NCBI GenBank assembly: GCA_013288235.1
Contig: JABDCF010000015.1
Coordinates: 1-52,925, forward strand
Source: Bacteroidota bacterium
Lineage (GTDB): Bacteria > Bacteroidota > Bacteroidia > Sphingobacteriales > Sphingobacteriaceae
Length of the DNA: 52,925 nucleotides
Direction: 5' to 3'
Below the pieces are notes generated by a model. The model did not search any database. It saw only the letters and a list, made by a program, of their open reading frames with translations, and was not told the DNA's origin. Every line of letters starts with the position of its first letter. The first letter of the stretch is position 1. The position numbers and the translations under genes were made by a program. Positions 8,118 to 14,908 of this stretch are shown here, piece by piece.

Positions 8118-9347
8118 TTAAATACAATCATTGATCCTGTCATCAAACAGCGGATCGCCTATTTCATCTAAATAGATTTCAGTGGTCTTAGTACTGTCAT
8201 GTCCAAGAGTTTTGCCTATTTCTTCTATCGAAACACCTTTTGCCTTTAACGTGGTCGCATAAGTATGCCGTGCAACATAGGTGGTGAGGTTCTTTTGAAT
8301 CTCTGCTTTCTCCGATATTGTTTTCAGATCTTTGTTGACGCGCTTTAATATTTTCTGCCTCCTGTCACGTTTAGACCGCACGGTGGCATGGCGCTTATAA
8401 AGAATAGGGAAGATATAACCATCGTCACTATTGCCTTTCATGTTTTTATAAAAGGTCAGGATACGCAAAGCTTCAGGATGTAGTTTAAAATCAAATTGCT
8501 CCTTAGTCTTAGCCCGTACATAATTTAAATGGCCATCAATAATATTTGTCCATTTCAGGCCGGCCAGATCAGTAAAATTGAGGCCCCTGCAATAATAGCT
8601 GAATAAAAAGTAATTCCTCGAATTGATCAGTTTATCATCTTCCAGCTCAAGGGTAGCTATCTTTTGGAATTGTTCTTGGGTAATTGCCCTTTTCTTCGTT
8701 TTAGGATTGTTGTACTTTGAAAAAGCAAAATCCTTAAAAGGATAATGAGTTTCTTTACAATCACGTTCTTTGATTGCATTTCGCCAAACTGTCCTGAATG
8801 TGCGCAGGTCAATGCTCCTGGTTGTCACGGCAATGTTTTTACGGATCAACCAATCCTCGAATTTCCGGATAAAATTAAGATCAATATCATCAAACGCCAT
8901 ATCGACATTATTCATGTAGTTGCTAAGCCTGCTTTTAGTCATAGTATGAACAGAAGCATAACCGAGCCGCTCCATTGATTTCAATCGCTCAATTTCGGCA
9001 TCAAAAAATTCAAGTAGCCTCCTTGTGGGCGTTGTTTGAATGGCACCGGTCAGTCTTTCAACTATGTTCTTTATTGCAATTACACGCGGAGCTTGCCCCT
9101 CTTTGAGATTAGCAAAATAAAAAGTGACCTGCACCTTGATATTATTTAGCAAAGCGTTAATCGGTTTATGGTTTGGATGATTATTATATACACACTGGGT
9201 CCGCTTATCCCATTGATTTATCAATGATGATTCCTTAGTCGCTACTTCATAAACACGCCGGTTTTCAGTAATCCGAAATACAATAGGGTGACCCCCATCA
9301 GGCAGCGTTTTATTGATTCTAAGTATAAGTTTTGTTGTAATTGCCAT
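8118..9347 (-). CDS. tyrosine recombinase (integrase) of the element
   Basis: 409 residues with an arm-type DNA-binding N-terminus (~1-95), a SAM-like core-binding domain (~108-200) and a catalytic domain. Catalytic residues can be read as R254 (CRGLNFTDL), a candidate K280, R360 (TYVARHTYATTL, with Y357 in the first histidine position as is usual in Bacteroidota integrases), H383 (LGHDSTKTTE) and Y392 (IYLDEI). It integrates and excises the element. It is the rightmost gene of the element, about 200 bp from the tRNA-Pro scar, as expected for a tRNA-targeting integrase. Short AGGTCAAACA repeats lie in its leader. Confidence 0.95.
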   Translation of the reverse strand: MAITTKLILRINKTLPDGGHPIVFRITENRRVYEVATKESSLINQWDKRTQCVYNNHPNHKPINALLNNIKVQVTFYFANLKEGQAPRVIAIKNIVERLTGAIQTTPTRRLLEFFDAEIERLKSMERLGYASVHTMTKSRLSNYMNNVDMAFDDIDLNFIRKFEDWLIRKNIAVTTRSIDLRTFRTVWRNAIKERDCKETHYPFKDFAFSKYNNPKTKKRAITQEQFQKIATLELEDDKLINSRNYFLFSYYCRGLNFTDLAGLKWTNIIDGHLNYVRAKTKEQFDFKLHPEALRILTFYKNMKGNSDDGYIFPILYKRHATVRSKRDRRQKILKRVNKDLKTISEKAEIQKNLTTYVARHTYATTLKAKGVSIEEIGKTLGHDSTKTTEIYLDEIGDPLFDDRINDCI

Positions 9348-9350
9348 ATT

Positions 9351-9436
9351 AGGTCAAACATTTTATTATATTTGAACGAAAAAAGTGCGCCTACAGTATG
9401 AAAAAGGCACTTTTCAGGTCAAACATAGGTCAAACA
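9351..9436. repeat. AGGTCAAACA direct repeats, candidate integrase arm sites
   Basis: Three exact copies of AGGTCAAACA lie at 9351-9360, 9416-9425 and 9427-9436, between the integrase start and the attachment scar. An inverted repeat, AAAAGTGC (9381-9388) with GCACTTTT (9407-9414), sits between the first and second copies. Short direct repeats flanking the core are what integrase arm-binding sites look like. Binding of an autoregulator is the alternative. Confidence 0.5.
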
Positions 9437-9546
9437 AATTGGTCTAAAGTTGCAAAAAATAACCCAAAATTCCAAATCACAAAAAACGTAAATAGCTGTT
9501 TTTAAGATAATTAGTCTAATTTAACTGAAAGAAAAAGTGTAACTTA

Positions 9547-9593
9547 CCAGCATGGGGTGCTGGAGGTCGGAAGTTCGAATCTTCTCATCCCGA
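9547..9593 (+). other. tRNA-Pro(GGG) 3' half: attachment-site scar
   Basis: The 3' half of a tRNA is intact. Anticodon stem CCAGC (9547-9551) and GCTGG (9559-9563) enclose the loop ATGGGGT with anticodon GGG. T stem GGAAG/CTTCT encloses TTCGAAT (9574-9580). Acceptor strand CATCCCG (9586-9592) and discriminator A follow. The D arm and 5' acceptor strand are missing; upstream is A-rich element DNA. This is the displaced 3' fragment left when an integrase targets a tRNA gene. The element's own copy should restore an intact tRNA-Pro beyond the left edge of the window. Confidence 0.85.
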
Positions 9594-9607
9594 CTTTTTT
9601 TGTCGGA

Positions 9608-9640
9608 AGCCTTTGGATGAAAAATCTGAAGGCTTTTTTG
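9608..9640 (+). terminator. terminator downstream of the tRNA-Pro fragment
   Basis: AAGCCTT, a ~15-nt spacer, then AAGGCTT followed by a T-run form a simple intrinsic terminator just after the tRNA fragment. It is presumably the original terminator of the tRNA gene. Confidence 0.6.
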
Positions 9641-9668
9641 TTGAATGGCGTCGCGTCCCGATAGGATC

Positions 9669-9724
9669 GGGAAGTTCGAATCTTCTCATCCCGACTTTTT
9701 AAGTTGGAAGCCTTTGGATGAAAA
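9669..9724 (+). pseudogene. second, truncated copy of the tRNA-Pro 3' end
   Basis: The T arm and acceptor 3' strand (GGAAGTTCGAATCTTC, then TCATCCCGA) and the first half of the following terminator are repeated, with a few changes. The anticodon arm is missing, and the right side is cut off by the IS3-family element at 9725. The remaining half of the terminator is not found on the far side of the IS. It is probably the relic of an earlier integration at the same tRNA, or of a tandem duplication. Confidence 0.75.
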
Positions 9725-9759
9725 TGGACTGCCCCCCAAAAGTTGGACGAATTTAAAGA

Positions 9760-10596
9760 TTAATTACAATGATGAGCCCGGTATTTTATCGGGCTCATTC
9801 CGTTTAGATTGATTTTGATTCTGTCGTTGTTATAATACCTGATATATTCTTTAATGTCGTTTTTCAGTTCCTCAATCGAGCTGTATTTTTTAAGATAGAA
9901 CAACTCGGATTTGATGGTTCCGAAGAAGTTCTCGATGATAGCATTATCATAACAGTTCCCTTTTCGGGACATGCTTTGTATTATACCCTGCTCATTTAGC
10001 ATCTGTTTATACTTAGTCATTCTGTATTGCCAACCCTGATCAGAGTGTAATGTTGGTTTTTCATGCCCATTAAGCGTTTTAAAGGCCTCCTCCAACATAT
10101 CCGACACCTGTTTAAAGTTAGGCGATTCAGAAAGATTGTAGCTAATGACCTCGCCATTAAACAATTCTATAATAGGAGAAAGGTAAATTTTCTTATCCTT
10201 AACCTTGAACTCTGTAACATCTGTAGCCCACTTTAGAAAAGGTTTTTCAGCCTTGAAATCCTGTTTAAACAGATTAGGCGCTGCTTCGCTCGTATCTCCT
10301 TTATAGGAGATGTATTTTTTCCTTCGGATCAGTGACTTAAGGCCTAAACCGGACATCAGCTTTGACACGGTTTTATGATTGATGAGGGTTCCCCTGTTGT
10401 TCATTTCCAGGGTTATCCTCCGGTATCCGTACCGTCCCTTATGGTCATTGTAGATCTTGCTGATCTCTTTTTTAGCGTCTTCGTGCTTATTCAATACGGA
10501 ACTTGTTTTGACATGGTAATAGTAACTGCTTCTGGCAGTTTTTGATATACTCAATAAAATATCCAATGGATATTGATGCCTTAACTCACAAACCAC
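9760..10596 (-). CDS. IS3-family transposase OrfB (DDE integrase domain)
   Basis: 278 residues from a GTG overlapping the OrfA stop. An HTH_21-like region (ISKIYNDHKGRYGYRRITLEM) precedes the rve catalytic core, with D126 (WATDVTEF), D186 (LHSDQGWQYR) and E222 (NAIIENFFGTIKSE), so the DDE triad is complete. The SRKGNCYDNA signature is typical of the IS150 group. Production is probably as an OrfAB fusion through -1 frameshifting at an AAAAAG run (10602-10607), which would continue as KALVVCELRHQY. The gene appears intact and could be active. Confidence 0.93.
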   Translation of the reverse strand: MVCELRHQYPLDILLSISKTARSSYYYHVKTSSVLNKHEDAKKEISKIYNDHKGRYGYRRITLEMNNRGTLINHKTVSKLMSGLGLKSLIRRKKYISYKGDTSEAAPNLFKQDFKAEKPFLKWATDVTEFKVKDKKIYLSPIIELFNGEVISYNLSESPNFKQVSDMLEEAFKTLNGHEKPTLHSDQGWQYRMTKYKQMLNEQGIIQSMSRKGNCYDNAIIENFFGTIKSELFYLKKYSSIEELKNDIKEYIRYYNNDRIKINLNGMSPIKYRAHHCN

Positions 10597-11114
10597 TAAC
10601 GCTTTTTGCTTTGCTGTGTTTGTTTCTCCCGAGTCAAGGCATCGAGCTTTTTTAGGAAATCGTTCTCGGCCCTCAGATAAAGGTTCTCTTTTTCAAGCTC
10701 CTCTAACCTGGTAAGAGGTTGAGCTTTTTTTGCTGCCGGTTTGTCTTTTTTCATAGTCGCAGGCCTGCCTTTCTGCTCTCTGAGACCTTCTACTCCCAGT
10801 TGTTCATACTTCGATATCCAGGATGATAATGTGCTCTGGGCAGGGATGTTGAATTGCAGACAACAGTCTCGTAAAGATAATCCCTTATCCTTATAAACCT
10901 TAACAGCGTTCAGCTTAAATTCCTTCGTGCGATAAACACGGTTCTTCGGCAGCAAGCCTTTTGTTCCATCGGAACAATGTTGGTCAATCCACTTTCTTAT
11001 CAACGATGTTGATATGTTCCATTTTTTCGATAAAGACCTGATCGAGTCTCCTCGCTGATTGTCTTTAAGAATCTGTAGCCGGAATGTTGCGCTATGCTTT
11101 CTGTTTTTTGCCAT
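10596..11114 (-). CDS. IS3-family transposase OrfA (HTH)
   Basis: 172 residues with two helix-turn-helix repeats: SIRSLSKKWNISTSLIRKWI near the N-terminus and GLSLRDCCLQFNIPAQSTLSSWI in the middle. A leucine-zipper-like helix follows (RLEELEKENLYLRAENDFLKKL). OrfA binds the IS ends and regulates OrfAB. Start ATG at 11114. It ends KKR-TAG at 10596, sharing one base with the OrfB GTG. Confidence 0.92.
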   Translation of the reverse strand: MAKNRKHSATFRLQILKDNQRGDSIRSLSKKWNISTSLIRKWIDQHCSDGTKGLLPKNRVYRTKEFKLNAVKVYKDKGLSLRDCCLQFNIPAQSTLSSWISKYEQLGVEGLREQKGRPATMKKDKPAAKKAQPLTRLEELEKENLYLRAENDFLKKLDALTREKQTQQSKKR

Positions 11115-11217
11115 AAAATGCCCCCAATAAGTGTCTAACTTTTTGGGGGCAGTCTATCAGGAGCAGTTAAAACGCTACTCCACCCTACACGCGGGCAGGC
11201 TGGCAATTCGATATTAT

Positions 11218-11331
11218 GCCCTTTCAGGGCTTTAACCCACGTTTACCAATACACAGGGATTCGCGCCCTGTGCGGGATGTATATCGCCCTTTCAGGGCTG
11301 GGAACATATAATGCTATAGCCCTGAAAGGGC
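11218..11331. repeat. palindromic repeats GCCCTTTCAGGGC
   Basis: Three copies of a near-palindrome lie in the non-coding gap between the IS and the membrane protein gene: GCCCTTTCAGGGC at 11218-11230 and 11286-11298, and its reverse complement GCCCTGAAAGGGC at 11319-11331. A further hairpin ACAGGG/CCCTGT is near 11252-11270. The arrangement resembles REP/BIME-type elements of Bacteroidota. No gene is seen in 11157-11408. Confidence 0.7.
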
Positions 11332-11408
11332 GTGATATGCTAAAGATGGGAATAGCCCATCGTACAGGAAGTTCTCCTAATCTCTAATCATCAGCCCCTA
11401 ACCAATCC

Positions 11409-12968
11409 CTAATTGTCGAATACCTTATACAGCACCCAATCATCAGTTTCAAAAACCCGGCGGAGGCGTAGGGTACTGTTGGCCTTTTTAATAATGGGTG
11501 CGTATTTATTGTTCAGTTGGGTAAAGCCGGTCACCTGGTTTTTTTCGGTAGCCAGCAGTAAATAGTCATCGTATTTATCGGGGGCTTCGATGGCGCTTAA
11601 AAATACCGCCTGGTAGGGCAAAGTTAGTTTGCGAACGTCATTTGTAAAAGCAACAACCGGGTAGGCAATAGCATCGTCAACTAATACGTGCGTACCTTCT
11701 GGCAAATGGTTTAAATAATTTGCAAGGTCGCGGTTATCATTCTGGTGGATATCGGCAGCCCGGTCAAATAAAACGTGGGCAAACCCCCGTTCCTCCGGGA
11801 TCGACGAATCGCGCAGGTAAAAATATCCTGCAAAAAGCTGCACAAACGCTAAAATGCCCACCACCAACTTTAGCACCAGCTGATTTTTTATGGTTTGGGC
11901 TTTATACAAAATACATAACAGCGCCAGTATTAAAAATATAAGGTAATACTGCTGCGACAAAAACACTTTATCATATTTAATATGTAAAAACTCCACAAAA
12001 GCAAACGGGGTTAAAAGTGTTAAAATTTGATAGGTACTGTCCCTGAACAGGAAGATAGCTACCAATATCAGCGGACAAAAAATGATGATCCGTGCCGATA
12101 TCAATATCGAAGTTTCGGGTAATTGATAAACGCTGCTTGTTGATAACTGGTCGAAACTAAGCTTATCGGCCAGTACTGTCCATGTAGCATACGGGCTTTG
12201 ATTAAAATAATCCAGGTCGTTGGCGTGGGTGAGGTTAAGCAGTTTATAGCAAACAACGCAGGCCAACGGCAACACAAACAATATCATATAAAGCGCAAAT
12301 GTTTTATTGATGAGCTTACGCCTTAACGAAGGGTTATTAAAACTTTGAAACAGCCTGAATATGGATTCCCGCTCACTTAAATTTAAGCTTTGTATGGTAA
12401 TAGATAATACCAACGGGATAAAAAACAGCGTTAGCCAGATAAATTTATAGTCGCAAAATATGAGCAGCACCAGGCAAATACTTGCGATGGAAACGTGAAA
12501 TGTAGTGTTGGACCTGTAAAATTTAAGCAGGTTAAAAAAGAACAGAAAGAAAAAGATGAGCACCATGGCAATTGACTTACCCGAGGTTGCCGCATACAAC
12601 ATACCCGGATGAAGTGCAAAAATGACGAGTAATACAAAGATGTAGAAAAAATCATTCGCCCTTTTTATAAGGGTGCTTGCCATCATATAAAAAAGTATAG
12701 ATGTACAAACGGCTGAGGCTATTACCGGGGCAAAAACCGGGCTTATGGCCGAAAAAATAAATGACGTATAAAACGGCAATATTGGCGACGTTAGCCCCAT
12801 TACTTTCAACCTGTTGCCCAGCCCGTCGACTATAATTTTTGTTTTTTCGACATAGAACAGCCCTTCCTGGCTAAAGTAACCAAGGTGGTTTAGGTAAATA
12901 CCAAAAACCACGTAGTAAACCGCCAGTAATATGGTTATAAGCAGGAGATATTTTGATGAATTCCTCAT
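11409..12968 (-). CDS. polytopic membrane protein of the polysaccharide operon
   Basis: 519 residues with about ten or more hydrophobic helices spread over residues 8-385, then a soluble C-terminal ~130-residue domain presumably on the periplasmic side. The layout resembles GT-C glycosyltransferases (many TM helices, then a soluble domain), but the diagnostic acidic motif in the first loop is not clear. Its ATG overlaps the stop of the GT2 gene by 4 bp, so the two proteins are translationally coupled and probably work together in polymer synthesis or export. I cannot name the family with certainty. Confidence 0.75.
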   Translation of the reverse strand: MRNSSKYLLLITILLAVYYVVFGIYLNHLGYFSQEGLFYVEKTKIIVDGLGNRLKVMGLTSPILPFYTSFIFSAISPVFAPVIASAVCTSILFYMMASTLIKRANDFFYIFVLLVIFALHPGMLYAATSGKSIAMVLIFFFLFFFNLLKFYRSNTTFHVSIASICLVLLIFCDYKFIWLTLFFIPLVLSITIQSLNLSERESIFRLFQSFNNPSLRRKLINKTFALYMILFVLPLACVVCYKLLNLTHANDLDYFNQSPYATWTVLADKLSFDQLSTSSVYQLPETSILISARIIIFCPLILVAIFLFRDSTYQILTLLTPFAFVEFLHIKYDKVFLSQQYYLIFLILALLCILYKAQTIKNQLVLKLVVGILAFVQLFAGYFYLRDSSIPEERGFAHVLFDRAADIHQNDNRDLANYLNHLPEGTHVLVDDAIAYPVVAFTNDVRKLTLPYQAVFLSAIEAPDKYDDYLLLATEKNQVTGFTQLNNKYAPIIKKANSTLRLRRVFETDDWVLYKVFDN

Positions 12969-14803
12969 TTAACAACATTTGTCGGGCTGTTAACTTTACT
13001 TAGCCCGTGGTCAGTTTTTTCCCAGTAAAAGGGTTTAACAATTAATTGGTATAAGCCTTTATACGAGGCGATAGAATGCAAAATCCAGTAAACAGGGTTG
13101 GCGATGGCAAAAAGGATCAGCTCGTAAAAGCGCCTTTTAAATACGGCCATCATGTTTATATAAATCATTAATATATTCCCCACCATCAAGTTGAATATTG
13201 ACATAAATAGCACCCAGTCGGGAAATAACGTGCGGATAGACGACAAATCGAACACCAGGTAGCAGATAAATATGCCCAGCAAAAACGGGTAAACCAAAAA
13301 AGTGAGCGGCGTTGCCCCGATAAAGAAGCTGAAGCCTAAAAAGCCCCTCCAGCCAAGTTTACGCCAAAGCGCAACAGGGTTACGCATGTGTACCAGGTAG
13401 GTTTGCATATATCCCTTTATCCACCGTGATCGTTGGCGTATCCAGTTAAACGGCTCGTTATTTGCCTCTTCGTAAGTGGTTGAGTTGATAACCGCTATTT
13501 TATAGCCTTTTGCGTAAGCACGTACACCAAGGTCGGCATCTTCGGTTACGTTAAAAGGGTCCCAGGCGCCAAGTTCAACGAGGTTTTCCAGCTTAAAGTG
13601 GTTGCTGGTACCGCCCAAAGGGATGGGGATATCCAGTGTATCCAGTCCCGGGAGCATATAATCAAACCAGTATGAATACTCGAGGGTAAACATCCTGGTC
13701 AAAAAATTCTCGTTACGGTTGTAGTAATTTAAGGCGCTTTGAATACAAATATAGTTCGACGGCAATTTACCAAACATCGAAACCACTTTTTTCAGTTGGT
13801 CGGTATCAGGTATATCTTCGGCATCGTAAATGGTCAAATATTTCCCCCTTGAAAAATGCAAACCGTAGTTACAAGCCTTTGGTTTTGTTTTAGGCATCAG
13901 GAAGGGCACCACAACAACCTCAAATATAGCGGGGAAGTCAAGGTTGCGTACGGCGTTCAGGGTTTTGTCGTCATCCTCCTCTATCAGTAACTTAATATCC
14001 AGCCTTTCGCGCGGATAGTCGATAGCCTGCAAGTTCCATATCAGTTTCTTTATCAGCTTGTCTTCCTTATAAACAGGGAGCAGGATAGTATAAATGGGGA
14101 GGTCAGCCTCAACAATTTCTTTTAGGTCATCCCTGGTAACCGCCTGGTGTAATTCAAATCGCGAGCCTACCAGGGCCAAAAACAGTTTAAACAATATGGC
14201 CACGAGGAAAAATACGCTTACCAGGATATTGATAATGATAGATGTGTTTTTAAAACTCACCATCATACCAATAACTATCAGCGCCAGAAATGAGAAAATG
14301 GCTATCAACTGCCCTGATGAAAAGGTTATAAAAGCCGAGTTGGCAGGATCACGGTTCAATAGCTCATAAACTGCCGATTTTACATATTTATCGCCGAGCA
14401 GTTTATGGCTCAGCCAAACAATGTCAAGATCCGATGCTACAATTATTTCGGGTTCACAATCATAAGTAAAGCGTATAAAATCAATGAACAGTTGGTCGCC
14501 GGGATCGGCCATAATGGTTATAACCCGGTTATTCTCAATTCGTAGAGGTATAGCAACGTGTTGATCGGCAAATTTTAGTTCTATTTTGTTTAGTACTTCC
14601 TGGTCAAAAGGAAGCTCCCGTATCTCGTGAAAAGTGTAGCCGGCGTTCAGCATGGACCGCTCGTAATTTTTGCGGGATATATAACCAAAATTCAGCGCTA
14701 TTTTAATAAACGAAAGCCCCGACCTGGCTGAAAAATCATCAATCTTTTCCCGATCCTGCCGCGTGATAAAACCATCATTAACCAAAAGTTCAGGGATTGA
14801 CAT
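12965..14803 (-). CDS. GT2 processive glycosyltransferase with N-terminal GspE_N/MshEN-like domain
   Basis: 612 residues. Residues 1-140 match the GspE_N/MshEN pattern (PLRIENNRVITIMADPGDQ, then tail helix). Two TM helices (~166-210) lead to a family 2 glycosyltransferase core: LLPVYKE (241-247), DAED (327-330), TEDADLG (420-426) and QRSRW (457-461, the QxxRW motif of processive synthases). Three or four C-terminal TM helices follow. In E. coli NfrB a GT2 and an MshEN domain coexist and c-di-GMP controls the enzyme; here the domain order is reversed and the ligand is unknown. Neighbouring BcsB-like and GH5 genes point to a beta-glucan-like polymer. Confidence 0.9.
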   Translation of the reverse strand: MSIPELLVNDGFITRQDREKIDDFSARSGLSFIKIALNFGYISRKNYERSMLNAGYTFHEIRELPFDQEVLNKIELKFADQHVAIPLRIENNRVITIMADPGDQLFIDFIRFTYDCEPEIIVASDLDIVWLSHKLLGDKYVKSAVYELLNRDPANSAFITFSSGQLIAIFSFLALIVIGMMVSFKNTSIIINILVSVFFLVAILFKLFLALVGSRFELHQAVTRDDLKEIVEADLPIYTILLPVYKEDKLIKKLIWNLQAIDYPRERLDIKLLIEEDDDKTLNAVRNLDFPAIFEVVVVPFLMPKTKPKACNYGLHFSRGKYLTIYDAEDIPDTDQLKKVVSMFGKLPSNYICIQSALNYYNRNENFLTRMFTLEYSYWFDYMLPGLDTLDIPIPLGGTSNHFKLENLVELGAWDPFNVTEDADLGVRAYAKGYKIAVINSTTYEEANNEPFNWIRQRSRWIKGYMQTYLVHMRNPVALWRKLGWRGFLGFSFFIGATPLTFLVYPFLLGIFICYLVFDLSSIRTLFPDWVLFMSIFNLMVGNILMIYINMMAVFKRRFYELILFAIANPVYWILHSIASYKGLYQLIVKPFYWEKTDHGLSKVNSPTNVVK

Positions 14804-14844
14804 GTTTCTTTAGTTTCAATAAAATGCTAAAACAATTTATCATA

Positions 14845-14874
14845 TAACCCTGGCAAATTAATTTGCCAGGGTTA
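14845..14874. repeat. 30-bp perfect palindrome inside the polysaccharide operon
   Basis: The left half TAACCCTGGCAAATT (14845-14859) is followed without spacer by its exact reverse complement. It sits in the 105-bp gap between the BcsB-like gene and the GT2 gene. No U-run follows on the leftward strand, so a simple terminator is unlikely. An mRNA-processing or stabilising hairpin, or the operator of a dimeric regulator, would fit. Confidence 0.8.
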
Positions 14875-14908
14875 CTTATGTAATTAATAATGTACCTGGT
14901 AACAAAGT

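Larger units (their letters stand above)
9725..11156 (-). mobile_element. IS3-family (IS150-like) insertion sequence
   Basis: 24-bp terminal inverted repeats lie at 9725-9748 and 11133-11156, matching at 21 of 24 positions and beginning TGGACTGCCCCC and TAGACTGCCCCC. The element carries two overlapping reading frames, OrfA and OrfB, transcribed leftward. Flanking bases (AAAA on the left, TCAG on the right) are not a target duplication, so one side has probably been deleted or rearranged since insertion. The right end can also fold: TGCCCCCAA (11119-11127) with TTGGGGGCA (11143-11151). Confidence 0.92.

Noticed and set aside
9547..9593. Functional tRNA-Pro gene
   Set aside because: The D arm and 5' acceptor strand are absent, so it cannot fold as a tRNA; it is an attachment scar.
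11218..11331. CRISPR array
   Set aside because: The repeats are short palindromes with unequal spacing and one is inverted; no cas genes are near. No CRISPR was seen elsewhere either.
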